Virus record (IMG/VR): IMGVR_UViG_3300019754_000011
Coordinates: 1-34,089 of that record
Strand: one strand, 5' to 3'
Length of the DNA stretch: 34,089 nt
DNA from: a virus
Shown: in pieces, positions 8,860-17,523 of the stretch
Layout of the letters: the number at the start of each line of letters is the position of its first letter
Numbering within the stretch: the first letter of the stretch is position 1
Made by a program: the position numbers and the translations under genes
Notes under the pieces: model-generated
Told to the model about the DNA's origin: nothing
What the model saw: only the letters and a program-made list of their open reading frames with translations
Databases searched by the model: none

Positions 8860-9610
8860 TGTCTACCTTCTTCTTTAATTTTTCAACTTCATCAACTGGA
8901 ATTAAAACAAAAGAATCTCTACACCCAGGATGCCCACCATTTGAAAAAATATCAGGCTTAATCCTTATCCATTCAGCACGAGTTTTGACTTGATTAATCA
9001 AGTTCATGCAAAAATCATCTTTCCTTTTATCAACTGGGCCAACATATTGGTATTGATCACCTTCTTTTTCTATTTTTAAAAAAACTTGGTTTTGAAATTC
9101 CCTGTTAGCAATACTTAAAGATTCTTTCAATAAAAATTTAGACTTATTTAAACTTTTATTAATTTTAACTGATAAATCTTTTGCAATACTGGTTGTTCCT
9201 GCATCAGTTAGTGTCAATATTGCACTATCTAAAACATCATTAAATATTGCAGAAGGAATCCTTGATGTTGTTGCATTAACTAAACTATATATATCATTTA
9301 AAAAATTAGCTCTACCAATACTTACATTGTACAGCCTTTCAAAACTGCTTACAGCTTCACCAATTTTTCTTCTAAGTGCAATATTTGTAATTTTTTGTAA
9401 TTTATCTATATCTTTATCTAAAAAAAGGAAAGTACCACTGCTAAATAAAGTATTATTAGGTTTTATTTTTGCAATAGCCTTTCCTAAATCTTTTTCTTTT
9501 ACTGCATCTCTTATTTTTTTCTCAGTTAAAGAAATAAGAACATTACTATATTTATCAATACTTTCATCAATAACCTTATCAATAACTTTTGGTAAATCAG
9601 TAATGTTCAT
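8852..9610 (-). CDS. Minor head protein, Mu F-like
   Basis: A 252-residue protein. The N-terminal 190 residues are helical. The C-terminal part has the signature of Mu gpF-like head morphogenesis proteins: YQYVGPVDKRKDDFC, then a spacer, then GGHPGCRDSFV, where the family usually has H..C.C. These proteins sit inside or at the portal vertex of the capsid and help assembly. It follows the major capsid gene and precedes the connector genes. The second metal-type Cys is replaced by Asp (HPGCRD rather than HPRCRC), a modest departure from the family pattern. Confidence 0.65.
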   Translation of the reverse strand: MNITDLPKVIDKVIDESIDKYSNVLISLTEKKIRDAVKEKDLGKAIAKIKPNNTLFSSGTFLFLDKDIDKLQKITNIALRRKIGEAVSSFERLYNVSIGRANFLNDIYSLVNATTSRIPSAIFNDVLDSAILTLTDAGTTSIAKDLSVKINKSLNKSKFLLKESLSIANREFQNQVFLKIEKEGDQYQYVGPVDKRKDDFCMNLINQVKTRAEWIRIKPDIFSNGGHPGCRDSFVLIPVDEVEKLKKKVDNG

Positions 9611-9620
9611 TTTCTAACCT

Positions 9621-10658
9621 CTAAGGAGCAACAGGTACAATACCTTTATAGATTCCATTTGGATTTAAACAAACAATATCACCGCTTATAAAACCATAGA
9701 TAGTAGCTCCAAGCAGTGTATCCCACTTAATTTCAAATCTAAAACCCATAGAGTCATTAATACCATCATCGTGATAAACTCTTGCGATATCAGCTGTATC
9801 ACCAACACCAATAAAGTTATCAGGATTTGCACTGTCATAGTAAGAACCTGTTGCTTTCATTCCGTTTTTGCCAGGAATAACATTATCACCATACTGTCTT
9901 TCTTGAATATTTCTTACTTTTTCACCAGTAAAAACATCAGCTGCAAGTTGTGGATCTGAAGCATGTAATAAAAAGATAACTTTATCTACTCCAAAAGTAT
10001 AATTGTTAACATTTACTTGAAATGCTTCAAAAGTGTTAACCATGGCTTTATAAGGATTTTTATCAGTTGTTGATAAAGCTGTAATACCTTTATTTCCATA
10101 ATTAAAATTATCAGGTCTATCACTTGCATCACCAACAAGAGGTAAAATACCAAAAGCTTTTTGATAAGTCTTTGCACTTGCAGTTCCGATATTGATAAAA
10201 AAGTCAATTGTTTGCTGTCTTGCATGATTTCTTAATTTATCAATAAAATCTGTTATTACTGGCTTTATTTTTTCATTTGACATTAACCCAACAACATTTG
10301 CACTTGCTAGCCTTCTTGTCATCATATCACCATTAATTCCAAAATCACTGCATTTATCAACAGGAATAGTAAAATCAATACCAGGAGAGTTTGGCAATTT
10401 ATACTTTCCAGCTGTTGCAGAGCCATCTAAAATATTTGCATTATGGTTACCGCCTTGGTAAGCACCCTTATCATCTCTTTCAGTTACTTCATTTGCAAAT
10501 GTGATTAAACTATCAGTAAAATCTCTATGTTTATGAGATTTTACATTTCCCCATGTGAATACATCAATTAAATCTCTATATTCACTAACTTTTGGTGCGA
10601 TAAAATAATGTAAAATCCCTAGCCATTCTTCTTTTGTTGTGGTGTTTTGATCTGGCAT
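9621..10658 (-). CDS. Major capsid protein
   Basis: A 345-residue protein with a strong ribosome site (AAAGGAG) before ATG 10658-10656. Position after portal and scaffold-like genes and before the minor head and connector genes marks it as the capsid shell subunit. The central part contains a long helix followed by beta-rich segments, consistent with the HK97 fold but not proven by eye. There is no sign of an N-terminal protease-cleaved extension: the acidic leader is short and the scaffold is a separate gene. Confidence 0.8.
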   Translation of the reverse strand: MPDQNTTTKEEWLGILHYFIAPKVSEYRDLIDVFTWGNVKSHKHRDFTDSLITFANEVTERDDKGAYQGGNHNANILDGSATAGKYKLPNSPGIDFTIPVDKCSDFGINGDMMTRRLASANVVGLMSNEKIKPVITDFIDKLRNHARQQTIDFFINIGTASAKTYQKAFGILPLVGDASDRPDNFNYGNKGITALSTTDKNPYKAMVNTFEAFQVNVNNYTFGVDKVIFLLHASDPQLAADVFTGEKVRNIQERQYGDNVIPGKNGMKATGSYYDSANPDNFIGVGDTADIARVYHDDGINDSMGFRFEIKWDTLLGATIYGFISGDIVCLNPNGIYKGIVPVAP

Positions 10659-10660
10659 CT

Positions 10661-11332
10661 CTATTCTCCTTTATTTAAAAAATCTTTAATAACCTTTAAA
10701 ATTGCTTTCTTGTTTCCTAGGCCTTTAATATCAACATTTTTTGCAGCACACCACTCAGATAATTGATAAGTATCTAAACCTTTTAAAGCATCATAACTTT
10801 TTTTAGCATCATTTTCAAGTTTCAAGTTATTACTTGCGAACTTTTCTTTTTCAGAATCCATTTTTTTTAATGAAAAGTCTTTAGTTCTTGATAAAGAAAC
10901 TTTAATTTTTGCAATGTCAAGTGTTGCTGTTATTTCTAGCTCTTTATCAAACATTTTTACAAGACTGTAAACATTTATCTTTTTTAATTTTCTAATTGTT
11001 GTATCAAGATTTTCAAGTAAAACCTCTCTTTCTTCAGCTGTAAGAGATTCTATAAGCATCTTAGACATCTTTAAGTACTTATCACTTGTTGCGAATACAA
11101 CATGATCTTTTTTAATGAAAATTTCATAATCAGGAAAATCTTTTACAAAAAGCCATTGATTTTGGTCAAAAAATTCTTTAAATTCCGCAATTGTTTTAAC
11201 TTCAATCCAATCATTATCATTCCTAAAATCATAAGGTAAAGGCACTGTATAACCAGGCCTTGTTATATCAATTTTTCTATGAATTATTGCATTAGCAATT
11301 TCTTTAGTTGAATTAATCTTTTGTTTTCTCAT
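10661..11332 (-). CDS. Capsid-module protein with C-terminal SAP/HeH-like helices
   Basis: A 223-residue protein between scaffold and major capsid genes. The last 40 residues (LDTYQLSEWCAAKNVDIKGL, then KKAILKVIKDFL) fit the two-helix SAP or HeH pattern, small nucleic-acid or protein-binding modules often found at the ends of phage head proteins. The middle is a charged coiled coil (about 95-180). The N-terminal part has many aromatic residues and resembles nothing I know. Likely an assembly or internal head protein, based on position and the end domain. Confidence 0.55.
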   Translation of the reverse strand: MRKQKINSTKEIANAIIHRKIDITRPGYTVPLPYDFRNDNDWIEVKTIAEFKEFFDQNQWLFVKDFPDYEIFIKKDHVVFATSDKYLKMSKMLIESLTAEEREVLLENLDTTIRKLKKINVYSLVKMFDKELEITATLDIAKIKVSLSRTKDFSLKKMDSEKEKFASNNLKLENDAKKSYDALKGLDTYQLSEWCAAKNVDIKGLGNKKAILKVIKDFLNKGE

Positions 11333-11345
11333 TTCTCAACTCCTA

Positions 11346-11954
11346 TTAGTATTTTTTTGTATTGTAAGCGTCATTTAATTCTTTTACTGCATTTGTTGTT
11401 CTTGCACTCCAATTTGAATTACTATTGCTACTTTTCTGATTTATGTCAAGGTCGTGATAGTGCTTCTTATTAGTATTTACACCTAAAAGAGTTAGATAAT
11501 TGCTTAATTCAGAACTACTTGAATTTTCAATATTGATATTTGCAGCTTTTAAAGTCTTTTTATGATCATCTGTCAGACTTGTTACAAGTGCAAGTTTTTC
11601 CTTTTTTTCATTCTCTTCAGCAATTTTTAAAGCTTCTTGTTTTGCTTCTTGAGCTTTTTTAGCATCTCTTGCATCAAGAAATTCTTGCATTTCAGATTTA
11701 GTCATTGGTTTTTCATTAACCTTTTTATCTTCTTTTTTAGATTTCTCAGGCTCTTGATTATCAACAATAGACTTCATTAAAGCCTGCATATTTTGATTCA
11801 ATATATTAAACTGATCAACAGTAACATATTTGTCAGCCTCATTGTTTTCATTATCAAGATTTTCATCAAGATTTTCATTGTTTTCATTATCAAGATTTTC
11901 GTCAAGATTTTCATTGTTTTCATTATCAAGATTTTCAGTTTTTAGATCTACCAT
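11346..11954 (-). CDS. Scaffolding protein
   Basis: A 202-residue, very hydrophilic protein. Residues about 7-40 are a tandem repeat of acidic Asn/Glu/Leu units (ENLDNENN ENLD). A coiled coil rich in Lys, Glu and Ala follows (about 82-125), and the C-terminus is basic, ending YNTKKY. An acidic N-terminus, central coiled coil and short basic tail between portal and capsid genes is the classic scaffold layout: the basic tail binds the capsid protein and the coil organises the procapsid. No catalytic protease motif is present, so it is not a protease-scaffold fusion. Confidence 0.75.
   Translation of the reverse strand: MVDLKTENLDNENNENLDENLDNENNENLDENLDNENNEADKYVTVDQFNILNQNMQALMKSIVDNQEPEKSKKEDKKVNEKPMTKSEMQEFLDARDAKKAQEAKQEALKIAEENEKKEKLALVTSLTDDHKKTLKAANINIENSSSSELSNYLTLLGVNTNKKHYHDLDINQKSSNSNSNWSARTTNAVKELNDAYNTKKY
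11841..11936 (-). repeat. 36-bp tandem repeat (2.7 copies) in the scaffold gene
   Basis: Copies start at 11841, 11877 and 11913; the third is cut at 24 bp. The first two differ by a single base (CATC versus CGTC). Because 36 is a multiple of three, changes in copy number would only lengthen or shorten the acidic arm of the scaffold by 12 residues each. Confidence 0.9.
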
Positions 11955-11955
11955 C

Positions 11956-13437
11956 TTACAGCTCCTTGCTGTTATCTTTAACAGCTAATTTATTAATTTC
12001 AGCAATCTTTTGTTCTGCAAGAGAAAGAGGAATGTCTCTAACATAACTATAAGCTTCAGCATCTGTATAGTAATTCCCTAGTCTCATCGCATCAGCAAAA
12101 TCAAGTATATTCATGGGGTCAGCCTTAACCTCTAGAGGCCTAAAAATAATACCTTCATAGTTAAAGTTTTGCCCTGTCATTTCCTCCATCTTCTCAACAA
12201 GTTTTCTATTAAAAGTTTTAGCTTCAGACCTCTTCTTGTTTCTAACTTTATTTAGGTCTTCCATCTCTAACCTTTTATGCTCGCCACTCTCTTGAGAATT
12301 TCTTGAATTAGCAGCAATAACACTACTTTTGCTTACTCCAAGTTCAAGAGCTTTTTGAGTTAATATTTCCCCTTCAACATATAAAGCATCTTTTAAAACT
12401 TGAATATCCCCCATATCAAAGACCTCAGCTTTTGATTCTGTTGTAAGCTTTAAAGCTTTTCCAGTCCTTCCAAGGCCTTTAACACCTTTTTTAAATTCCT
12501 CTCCACCTTCTTCAGTCATAAAGATAATTTGACTTAAAAGTTTAGGCTCTGCATTAAACCAGCCCCAAGATAAAGTTGAAATAAAAGACCATTCTAAATC
12601 AACAAGAGGGTTTCCAAGTGCTTTTTCTAATCTATATTTAGATCTTTCAATAAATGGCATCACTTCAATTTCACCAATATTTTCACCATACTGCTTTACA
12701 TATTTAGATTGATCATTATAGTAAGTAAAACTCTTAACTACACTATCAAGTGGTTTATCTACTGCATAAATAAATATTTTACCCTTTTTATCATCATTTT
12801 TACTAGCTTCAACTTCATCAAGATTAACATCAGCAGACAAGCTACCTTCAAAGCCTTGACTTGTCATATCAACACCTTCAGTTTCATCATCAACTTGAGC
12901 TCCGAAAAGTAGCCCAGCACCTGTTGTTTTTTGATTAAAAGAAGTCCTTACATAACTACTTAAATCTTTAACATTTTTTTCAGGAATATAAATAATTGTT
13001 GTTTCATCATCATGTTTTAAAAACCAAGTACCACTTTTTTCATCATTAAAATATTGTGTTGCATCAAGAGCAACTACCTCAAGTTGGTCTCTCTCCTTGA
13101 CAGGTTTAAATTTAATCATTGCAGCTGATTTACCACAGCAGTTAAGATAAATATCTGTATTTTGCTGAGCTTGATTAAAATCACCTATATCAATCAAACC
13201 TTTAAAGTCAACAACTTGCTCAAAATCTTCAGTAAATAAATTGCTTGTTGCATCCATTAAACTAGTAAAGAATCTCAATTCAAGAATTGTCATCTTGCCA
13301 TTATCTTTAAATCTTGTCCTGACATAATCTTCAATGTCACTCCAATCTGTTTTAAAGTAACAAGACATTGTTTTGTTTAGATTATCAAAATCAGGAATAG
13401 TTTTTGGATCAATCTTTTCTTTTTTTCTTTTAGCCAC
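11956..13437 (-). CDS. Portal protein
   Basis: A 493-residue protein starting at GTG with AGGAGG upstream, directly after the large terminase. The N-terminal half is mixed alpha-beta, a long helical region follows, and the C-terminal part (about 380-450) is a charged helix ending in QNFNYEGIIFRPLEV. This arrangement fits the portal, the dodecameric ring through which DNA enters and leaves the head. The order terminase, portal, scaffold, capsid is canonical. Residues 165-215 hold a Gly/Asp-rich loop (GAQVDDETEGVD) of unknown role. The assignment rests on order, size and general layout. Confidence 0.8.
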   Translation of the reverse strand: MAKRKKEKIDPKTIPDFDNLNKTMSCYFKTDWSDIEDYVRTRFKDNGKMTILELRFFTSLMDATSNLFTEDFEQVVDFKGLIDIGDFNQAQQNTDIYLNCCGKSAAMIKFKPVKERDQLEVVALDATQYFNDEKSGTWFLKHDDETTIIYIPEKNVKDLSSYVRTSFNQKTTGAGLLFGAQVDDETEGVDMTSQGFEGSLSADVNLDEVEASKNDDKKGKIFIYAVDKPLDSVVKSFTYYNDQSKYVKQYGENIGEIEVMPFIERSKYRLEKALGNPLVDLEWSFISTLSWGWFNAEPKLLSQIIFMTEEGGEEFKKGVKGLGRTGKALKLTTESKAEVFDMGDIQVLKDALYVEGEILTQKALELGVSKSSVIAANSRNSQESGEHKRLEMEDLNKVRNKKRSEAKTFNRKLVEKMEEMTGQNFNYEGIIFRPLEVKADPMNILDFADAMRLGNYYTDAEAYSYVRDIPLSLAEQKIAEINKLAVKDNSKEL

Positions 13438-13446
13438 CTAGCCCTC

Positions 13447-15132
13447 CTATCCAATTTGTTCAATTGTTGTAGTTCCCCAAACACCTTTCCATAAGTACGA
13501 CAAGGCATCCCCTACATGAGAGTGTTCATCTTTATTAACACTATCAGTTTTTTCATTATATGCATAACTCTCTATATTTACAATAAGAGCTCTATTTTTT
13601 TTATTTATTAATATTTTATTGTGTTTAAAATCTTGTCTCATAAGAGCATGTGTTTTATATATCTGTGTATTACTTACACCATACAAGTCAAGCCCTTCTT
13701 TTCTTAAAAGTGAAGCAATACCAAAACCTTTGAATGATACCTGAGCCTTACTTGCAATATCAACATAAATTGGGGCTTTCTCATGCCCTTGATCTTGAAA
13801 CCAGTTTTTCACATCAAGGGGCTGAAAGTCATTAACTTTAAATACATCATCTAGTATTAAAGTCCCATTAGTTTTATGTGCCCAGCCTGTTAAATAAACT
13901 TGACTAGTACCACCATTATCACCGCCTGAAACTCTTATATAATCAGGGTTTGCTCTAATCGCTCTTTCATCTAAATCAATATAATTTTCTTCATCAATAT
14001 CTTTCCAGACTCTACCGCGTCTAGCCTTGGTCGGATTAATATCAAGCTCTCTTGCCATCAACACATCATCATAGCCAATTTTAGCAGCCTGATAGTCATA
14101 CCAAGCCCTATTGCATACAGGGTTATCTTGCCATCTAAAAGTGAAATAATCCCAGTGCCTAATATCATTATCAACCTTTCTTTGATAAAAAGGAAATGAA
14201 GCACTTCTATATGTAGAATATAAAAACACCCTGTCAACAGATTGACTAAAAGAACCAAAAATATCAGTTGCTTGGTTTGGGTACATTTCACAAACTACAT
14301 CAACTTCATCAACAAAAATCACATCTCCAGCAAACCCAACAGCAGTTCCTTTACCTAATACTTGGCCTTGTAGGGAATTGCCGTTTATTACGATATGTTT
14401 CTGCCCTGAATAAAACTTTCTACCCTTTTCAAAACTCCAATACTTCTTTCTATCTTCCCAGTCTTTAGGTATAAAGATGGATTTTCTCAGTAACCACCTT
14501 ACACCCTCAAAGGTGGAGTTCATGGCGATATCTTTATCACCACCATCTAAAGAACTTAAATCTTTATGTGTTGCAAACATAACAAGAGATTTTCCATGCT
14601 TCAGACACCATGACATGGCTTGTTTCATGACAGCAGATATGCCTTGTCTTCTTGATTTTTCAATATGAATATTTTTGTCACCATTTTGGATAGCAAATAT
14701 CAACTCTAACTGATTATCAAAAGGTAGAAAACCAATTTCCCTTGATTTACCAGTTGTTCTATTTACATCATAAGAGTATCCATCAATTAATATATCAAAT
14801 AAAAACTCTTTTTCAGCTAGTGCTCTTACTGCTTTTTTTAATTTAGGATCTTGAACAATTTTTAATAATATCTTTCTTCTAAATTTAATATATTTTCTAC
14901 CAAATTTGGTATACTTTCTATTTAATTCTTTTCTTGTATAATTTTCTTTGTTTTTTTGAAATAAAGACCATTTAGATAACCAGCTCTTTAATACAGTATA
15001 TATATTTTTTGTTTGCTGGTGATGGGAATCACCAGGAACTATTTTTACTACTTTATTATCATAAAAGGAATGATTTCTTAAACTATCAGCTCTTTTATAT
15101 GCAGTATGTCTTAGTTCCTGTCTTAATCCCAT
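13447..15132 (-). CDS. terL: Terminase large subunit
   Basis: A 561-residue ATPase and nuclease that pumps DNA into the procapsid and cuts it. Residues 158-166 are the Walker A variant EKSRRQGIS, and 271-278 are Walker B with the catalytic Glu (VIFVDEVD). The nuclease domain keeps its three acidic metal ligands: D405 in GGDNGG, D458 in YVDIAS and D542 in GDALSYLW. All key residues are present, so the enzyme should be active. The first 110 residues are a basic extension. It lies between an anti-defence gene and the portal. Whether packaging is headful or cohesive-end cannot be read from the sequence. Confidence 0.95.
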   Translation of the reverse strand: MGLRQELRHTAYKRADSLRNHSFYDNKVVKIVPGDSHHQQTKNIYTVLKSWLSKWSLFQKNKENYTRKELNRKYTKFGRKYIKFRRKILLKIVQDPKLKKAVRALAEKEFLFDILIDGYSYDVNRTTGKSREIGFLPFDNQLELIFAIQNGDKNIHIEKSRRQGISAVMKQAMSWCLKHGKSLVMFATHKDLSSLDGGDKDIAMNSTFEGVRWLLRKSIFIPKDWEDRKKYWSFEKGRKFYSGQKHIVINGNSLQGQVLGKGTAVGFAGDVIFVDEVDVVCEMYPNQATDIFGSFSQSVDRVFLYSTYRSASFPFYQRKVDNDIRHWDYFTFRWQDNPVCNRAWYDYQAAKIGYDDVLMARELDINPTKARRGRVWKDIDEENYIDLDERAIRANPDYIRVSGGDNGGTSQVYLTGWAHKTNGTLILDDVFKVNDFQPLDVKNWFQDQGHEKAPIYVDIASKAQVSFKGFGIASLLRKEGLDLYGVSNTQIYKTHALMRQDFKHNKILINKKNRALIVNIESYAYNEKTDSVNKDEHSHVGDALSYLWKGVWGTTTIEQIG

Positions 15133-15142
15133 TAATTAACCT

Positions 15143-15550
15143 TTAATTTTTGTTAAAACCTTCAACTCCTCTTTTCACTCTATCTTTTTTTCTTTCTTCA
15201 ATCCACATTAAGGCTTCTGTTAATTTTTCAATTACCATTTCGTTTTCATGACAAGGGAAGTTTTTATTTAATCCTTCTATAATAGTCTTTGCAGTTTCAA
15301 TAACTGTGTCCACTTGACAACCATTTATACCACTTTCTTTAATTGGCCCATCCTGGATAGTGAAAGATAGTGAGTTTACATCATTTCTAACATAAATAAA
15401 ATTATTAGGTCTAATGTCCTTTTCAAACCACTTATAATCCATGCTTCCTGATTCATTAAATTTTTCAGGATATTTTTCCCTCAATTTATCCATTACCACT
15501 ACTTTAAATCCACCAATTTCTTTTACATTTTTTAAAGTTTCTAAAGCCAT
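15143..15550 (-). CDS. tad1: Tad1/Acb2-hairpin anti-defence protein (signal-molecule sponge)
   Basis: A 135-residue protein; the start at ATG 15550-15548 is fixed by GGAGG upstream. It matches, from memory, the Tad1 family. An N-terminal beta part ends in RPNNFIYVRNDVNSLSFTIQ (47-66). Then come QDGPIKESGINGCQVDTVIE, a long helix with NKNFPCHEN (95-103), and a second helix with ALMWIEERKKDR then RGVEG (113-131). Tad1 proteins oligomerise and soak up the cyclic ADP-ribose-type signal made by Thoeris TIR proteins, and some also bind CBASS cyclic nucleotides. The Acb2/Tad1 helical hairpin is shared by both sponge families. It sits between the terminase genes, an odd place for an accessory gene. 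Activity and ligand are not visible in the sequence. Confidence 0.75.
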   Translation of the reverse strand: MALETLKNVKEIGGFKVVVMDKLREKYPEKFNESGSMDYKWFEKDIRPNNFIYVRNDVNSLSFTIQDGPIKESGINGCQVDTVIETAKTIIEGLNKNFPCHENEMVIEKLTEALMWIEERKKDRVKRGVEGFNKN

Positions 15551-15573
15551 TTCTTTCCTCCATAAAAAGGGCA

Positions 15574-15690
15574 CTATTGCCCAAAATCTAAGTAATTATC
15601 AAAACAATCAATGTTACAAAAAATAAGACTCTTATATCTTATATATTCCCCTGTACATATTTTATCACCACAATAAAAACAAATAAACAT
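15574..15690 (-). CDS. Small zinc-finger protein (38 aa)
   Basis: ATG 15690-15688 to TAG 15576-15574. The protein has CFYCGDKIC near the start and FCNIDCFDNYL near the end: two CxxC-type pairs, like a minimal treble-clef or TRASH-type zinc finger. It fills the space between two genes and lies 2 bp after the upstream stop. No strong ribosome site is seen, so it may be translated by coupling. Role unknown. Confidence 0.6.
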   Translation of the reverse strand: MFICFYCGDKICTGEYIRYKSLIFCNIDCFDNYLDFGQ

Positions 15691-15692
15691 AA

Positions 15693-16046
15693 TTAATCTA
15701 ACCCGAAATATTTATCAATTCTAACCTGCATTTCACCATCTAGAACACCAGCTATAAAATCAATATCTAAAACCTTAAAATCTTCATCACTTGTTATTTT
15801 TTTCATTATTCTCAATATTAAGAGTTCTCTAAAATCATCACTAAACTTAAAGAAAGTATCAGGATCTTTTATATCCAGCTTGTTAAAAAAAATAGGCCTA
15901 ATTACTAATCTAGAATCCCTGCCAGTCTTAACATCTTCAAGTCTTAGTACAATTAAGTATTCACCATGATTATCATCAAAATAGGCTTGGTAACTATAAG
16001 TATCCAAAAAAGGGTATATCATATTATTAATATATATAGCTTTCAT
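15693..16046 (-). CDS. Hypothetical protein in packaging operon
   Basis: A 117-residue acidic protein, start ATG 16046-16044, chosen for the GGAG 6 nt upstream; a GTG four codons earlier overlaps that site. It is mixed alpha-beta (VLRLEDVKTGRDSRLVIRPI in the middle). It is not recognised. It lies just after the small terminase gene and before the zinc-finger and Tad1-like genes. Confidence 0.6.
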   Translation of the reverse strand: MKAIYINNMIYPFLDTYSYQAYFDDNHGEYLIVLRLEDVKTGRDSRLVIRPIFFNKLDIKDPDTFFKFSDDFRELLILRIMKKITSDEDFKVLDIDFIAGVLDGEMQVRIDKYFGLD

Positions 16047-16057
16047 TATTTTCTCCA

Positions 16058-16546
16058 CTAAATAGGATCTTCTATTTCTTCACTTAATAAATCTTCTAAA
16101 GTTTGGGCATCAGCAATCTGATCAACATCAAGATTTTCTTTTTGCTCCTGAGAACCCCAAAATGTTTTATCTAGTTTATGCAATAAAAACATTCCAACTT
16201 TTCCATCTGCTGCAACTTGCTTTTTAATAACTTTTCTTTTACCTTTTGTTATTATTTCTTCTTCAGTTTCTTCATCAACTGTAAATTCATACTCTTCAAC
16301 AGTTTCAATCAAAACCTGCCCCATAGCCTTTTTATAGAGCCCGTCCTCAATGCCTGCAAGGATAACCTCTTGATTTTTTTTTAATAAGTCTGAAAAGTCA
16401 GAATTTTCTCTTTTATATCTATAAAAACTATCTTTACTGATTGGCAAAACTTCTATTAATTGAGCTTCAGAATATCCTTTATTGATTATTAAATGCTGTA
16501 TAGCAGGGAACATCTCTTTAATTATAGGATATTTTGATTTTGCCAT
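16058..16546 (-). CDS. terS: Terminase small subunit
   Basis: A 162-residue protein. The N-terminal 55 residues form a helix-turn-helix (LIINKGYSEAQLIEVLPISK, then DSFYRYKR), the domain that recognises packaging DNA. The middle (EDGLYKKAMG) and C-terminal part (ADGKVGMFLLHK then FWG) follow the layout of phage small terminases with an oligomerisation core. The last 30 residues are acidic and would contact the large subunit. It lies three genes upstream of the large subunit, with accessory genes inserted between them. Confidence 0.8.
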   Translation of the reverse strand: MAKSKYPIIKEMFPAIQHLIINKGYSEAQLIEVLPISKDSFYRYKRENSDFSDLLKKNQEVILAGIEDGLYKKAMGQVLIETVEEYEFTVDEETEEEIITKGKRKVIKKQVAADGKVGMFLLHKLDKTFWGSQEQKENLDVDQIADAQTLEDLLSEEIEDPI

Positions 16547-16556
16547 TATCTACCTT

Positions 16557-17237
16557 TTATTCACCTTTTCCAAATCCTTCACTTAAAATCTTTTCAATTT
16601 TTGGATTATCAAAACTATCAGAAAATTTATGCTCAATCAAAGAGTTTGCATTTACGATATAATATGCAAATTCTTTTCCTTCAGAATCTTTTATATAGGT
16701 TAATAGCGGATCTTTCTCTTTTCCTTCATCTAGATATTGCCTACCCACTAATACATTTAATGATTTAGGAGAGAAAGGAAATTTAACTTTTTGAGTACTA
16801 CTAAAGCCTTCAATTTCATTTTCTTCAGTGAATACTATTTTTTCATGCATATCAAGAAATAATATTGCATTTTTACAATACACATCACCATCTTTTTTAA
16901 AAAGGTATTGATATCTTGAATTAACAGTATCACCTTTTCCAAATCCATCTTTTTCATCATCAATTGCACTTAAAGGAAAGCCTGTCAATATATTTCTTAA
17001 AGTAACAGATATTGCATTTGCAGTAACAGCAGAGTTATTATCATTCTCTTTAAAGTTTTTTGCAAATCTTTTCAGAATTGCTTCAATTTCCGTTCTGTAA
17101 TCATCTGTATAAATAATGCTGTCAGGATACTTCTTCTTAAACACCTCAATTTCTCTTCTATAAGCTTTAAGAAATCTTTGATCATAATCCTGTTTCTTTT
17201 TATTATTAATACTAGTTACTTTTTGCCCTTTTTGCAT
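16557..17237 (-). CDS. Hypothetical protein, first large gene of the late operon
   Basis: A 226-residue protein, not recognised. It has a basic N-terminus (about 1-60), a mixed middle and a Lys/Glu-rich end. The segment LRNILTGFPLSAIDDEKDGF (about 82-101) has a look shared with some recombination or RNA-processing proteins, but this is too weak for a call. It follows the small zinc-ribbon gene with a 22-bp overlap and precedes the small terminase, so it is probably co-expressed with packaging genes. Confidence 0.55.
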   Translation of the reverse strand: MQKGQKVTSINNKKKQDYDQRFLKAYRREIEVFKKKYPDSIIYTDDYRTEIEAILKRFAKNFKENDNNSAVTANAISVTLRNILTGFPLSAIDDEKDGFGKGDTVNSRYQYLFKKDGDVYCKNAILFLDMHEKIVFTEENEIEGFSSTQKVKFPFSPKSLNVLVGRQYLDEGKEKDPLLTYIKDSEGKEFAYYIVNANSLIEHKFSDSFDNPKIEKILSEGFGKGE

Positions 17238-17383
17238 AAATCCACCTTTTTAATAAAATATTTATTAGAGCAGTGAGGGCATATTATTTTTTTATTTTTT
17301 AAATTTTTAATATTTTTTTTATCTACAAGAAAAGTTTGTTCACATTTACCACATTTGATTTTATTCTTTCTATTTTCTTTCAT
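17216..17383 (-). CDS. Small zinc-ribbon protein, first gene after the late promoter
   Basis: A 55-residue, strongly basic protein with CGKC and, 22 residues later, CPHC, a classic four-Cys zinc ribbon of the type that binds nucleic acid or polymerase. The start is placed at ATG 17383-17381, with GAGG about 9 nt upstream. It is the first gene downstream of the leftward promoter at 17.4 kb, a good place for a late transcription factor, but that role is only inferred from position. Confidence 0.65.
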   Translation of the reverse strand: MKENRKNKIKCGKCEQTFLVDKKNIKNLKNKKIICPHCSNKYFIKKVDLCKKGKK

Positions 17384-17414
17384 TTTAAGCAGCCTCACCA
17401 CTCAGCACATTTAT

Positions 17415-17443
17415 ATTATTTAAGATTTTTTATAATTTGTCAA
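17415..17443 (-). promoter_or_regulatory. Candidate late promoter, leftward
   Basis: On the minus strand TTGACA (17443-17438), 17 nt, then AATAAT (17420-17415). A second TTGACA 7 nt upstream makes a direct repeat of CTTGACA that could be an operator. Predicted start is near 17408, giving a leader of about 25 nt to the zinc-ribbon gene. It diverges from the plus-strand promoter at 17472. Confidence 0.6.
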
Positions 17444-17471
17444 GTGTCAAGATTATGTTAAAAATTAAATC

Positions 17472-17500
17472 TTGATAATTAGATAATAAAAAGCTACAAT
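17472..17500 (+). promoter_or_regulatory. Strong sigma70-type promoter, rightward
   Basis: TTGATA (17472-17477), exactly 17 nt, then TACAAT (17495-17500). Predicted start near 17507, just before GGAGG (17514-17518) and the ATG at 17524. It serves a single gene. Confidence 0.75.
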
Positions 17501-17523
17501 TAAATAAGTTCTTGGAGGTATTT

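Noticed and set aside
11841-11936. CRISPR-like or regulatory repeat
   Set aside because: In-frame 36-bp units encoding a periodic acidic arm, with no spacers.
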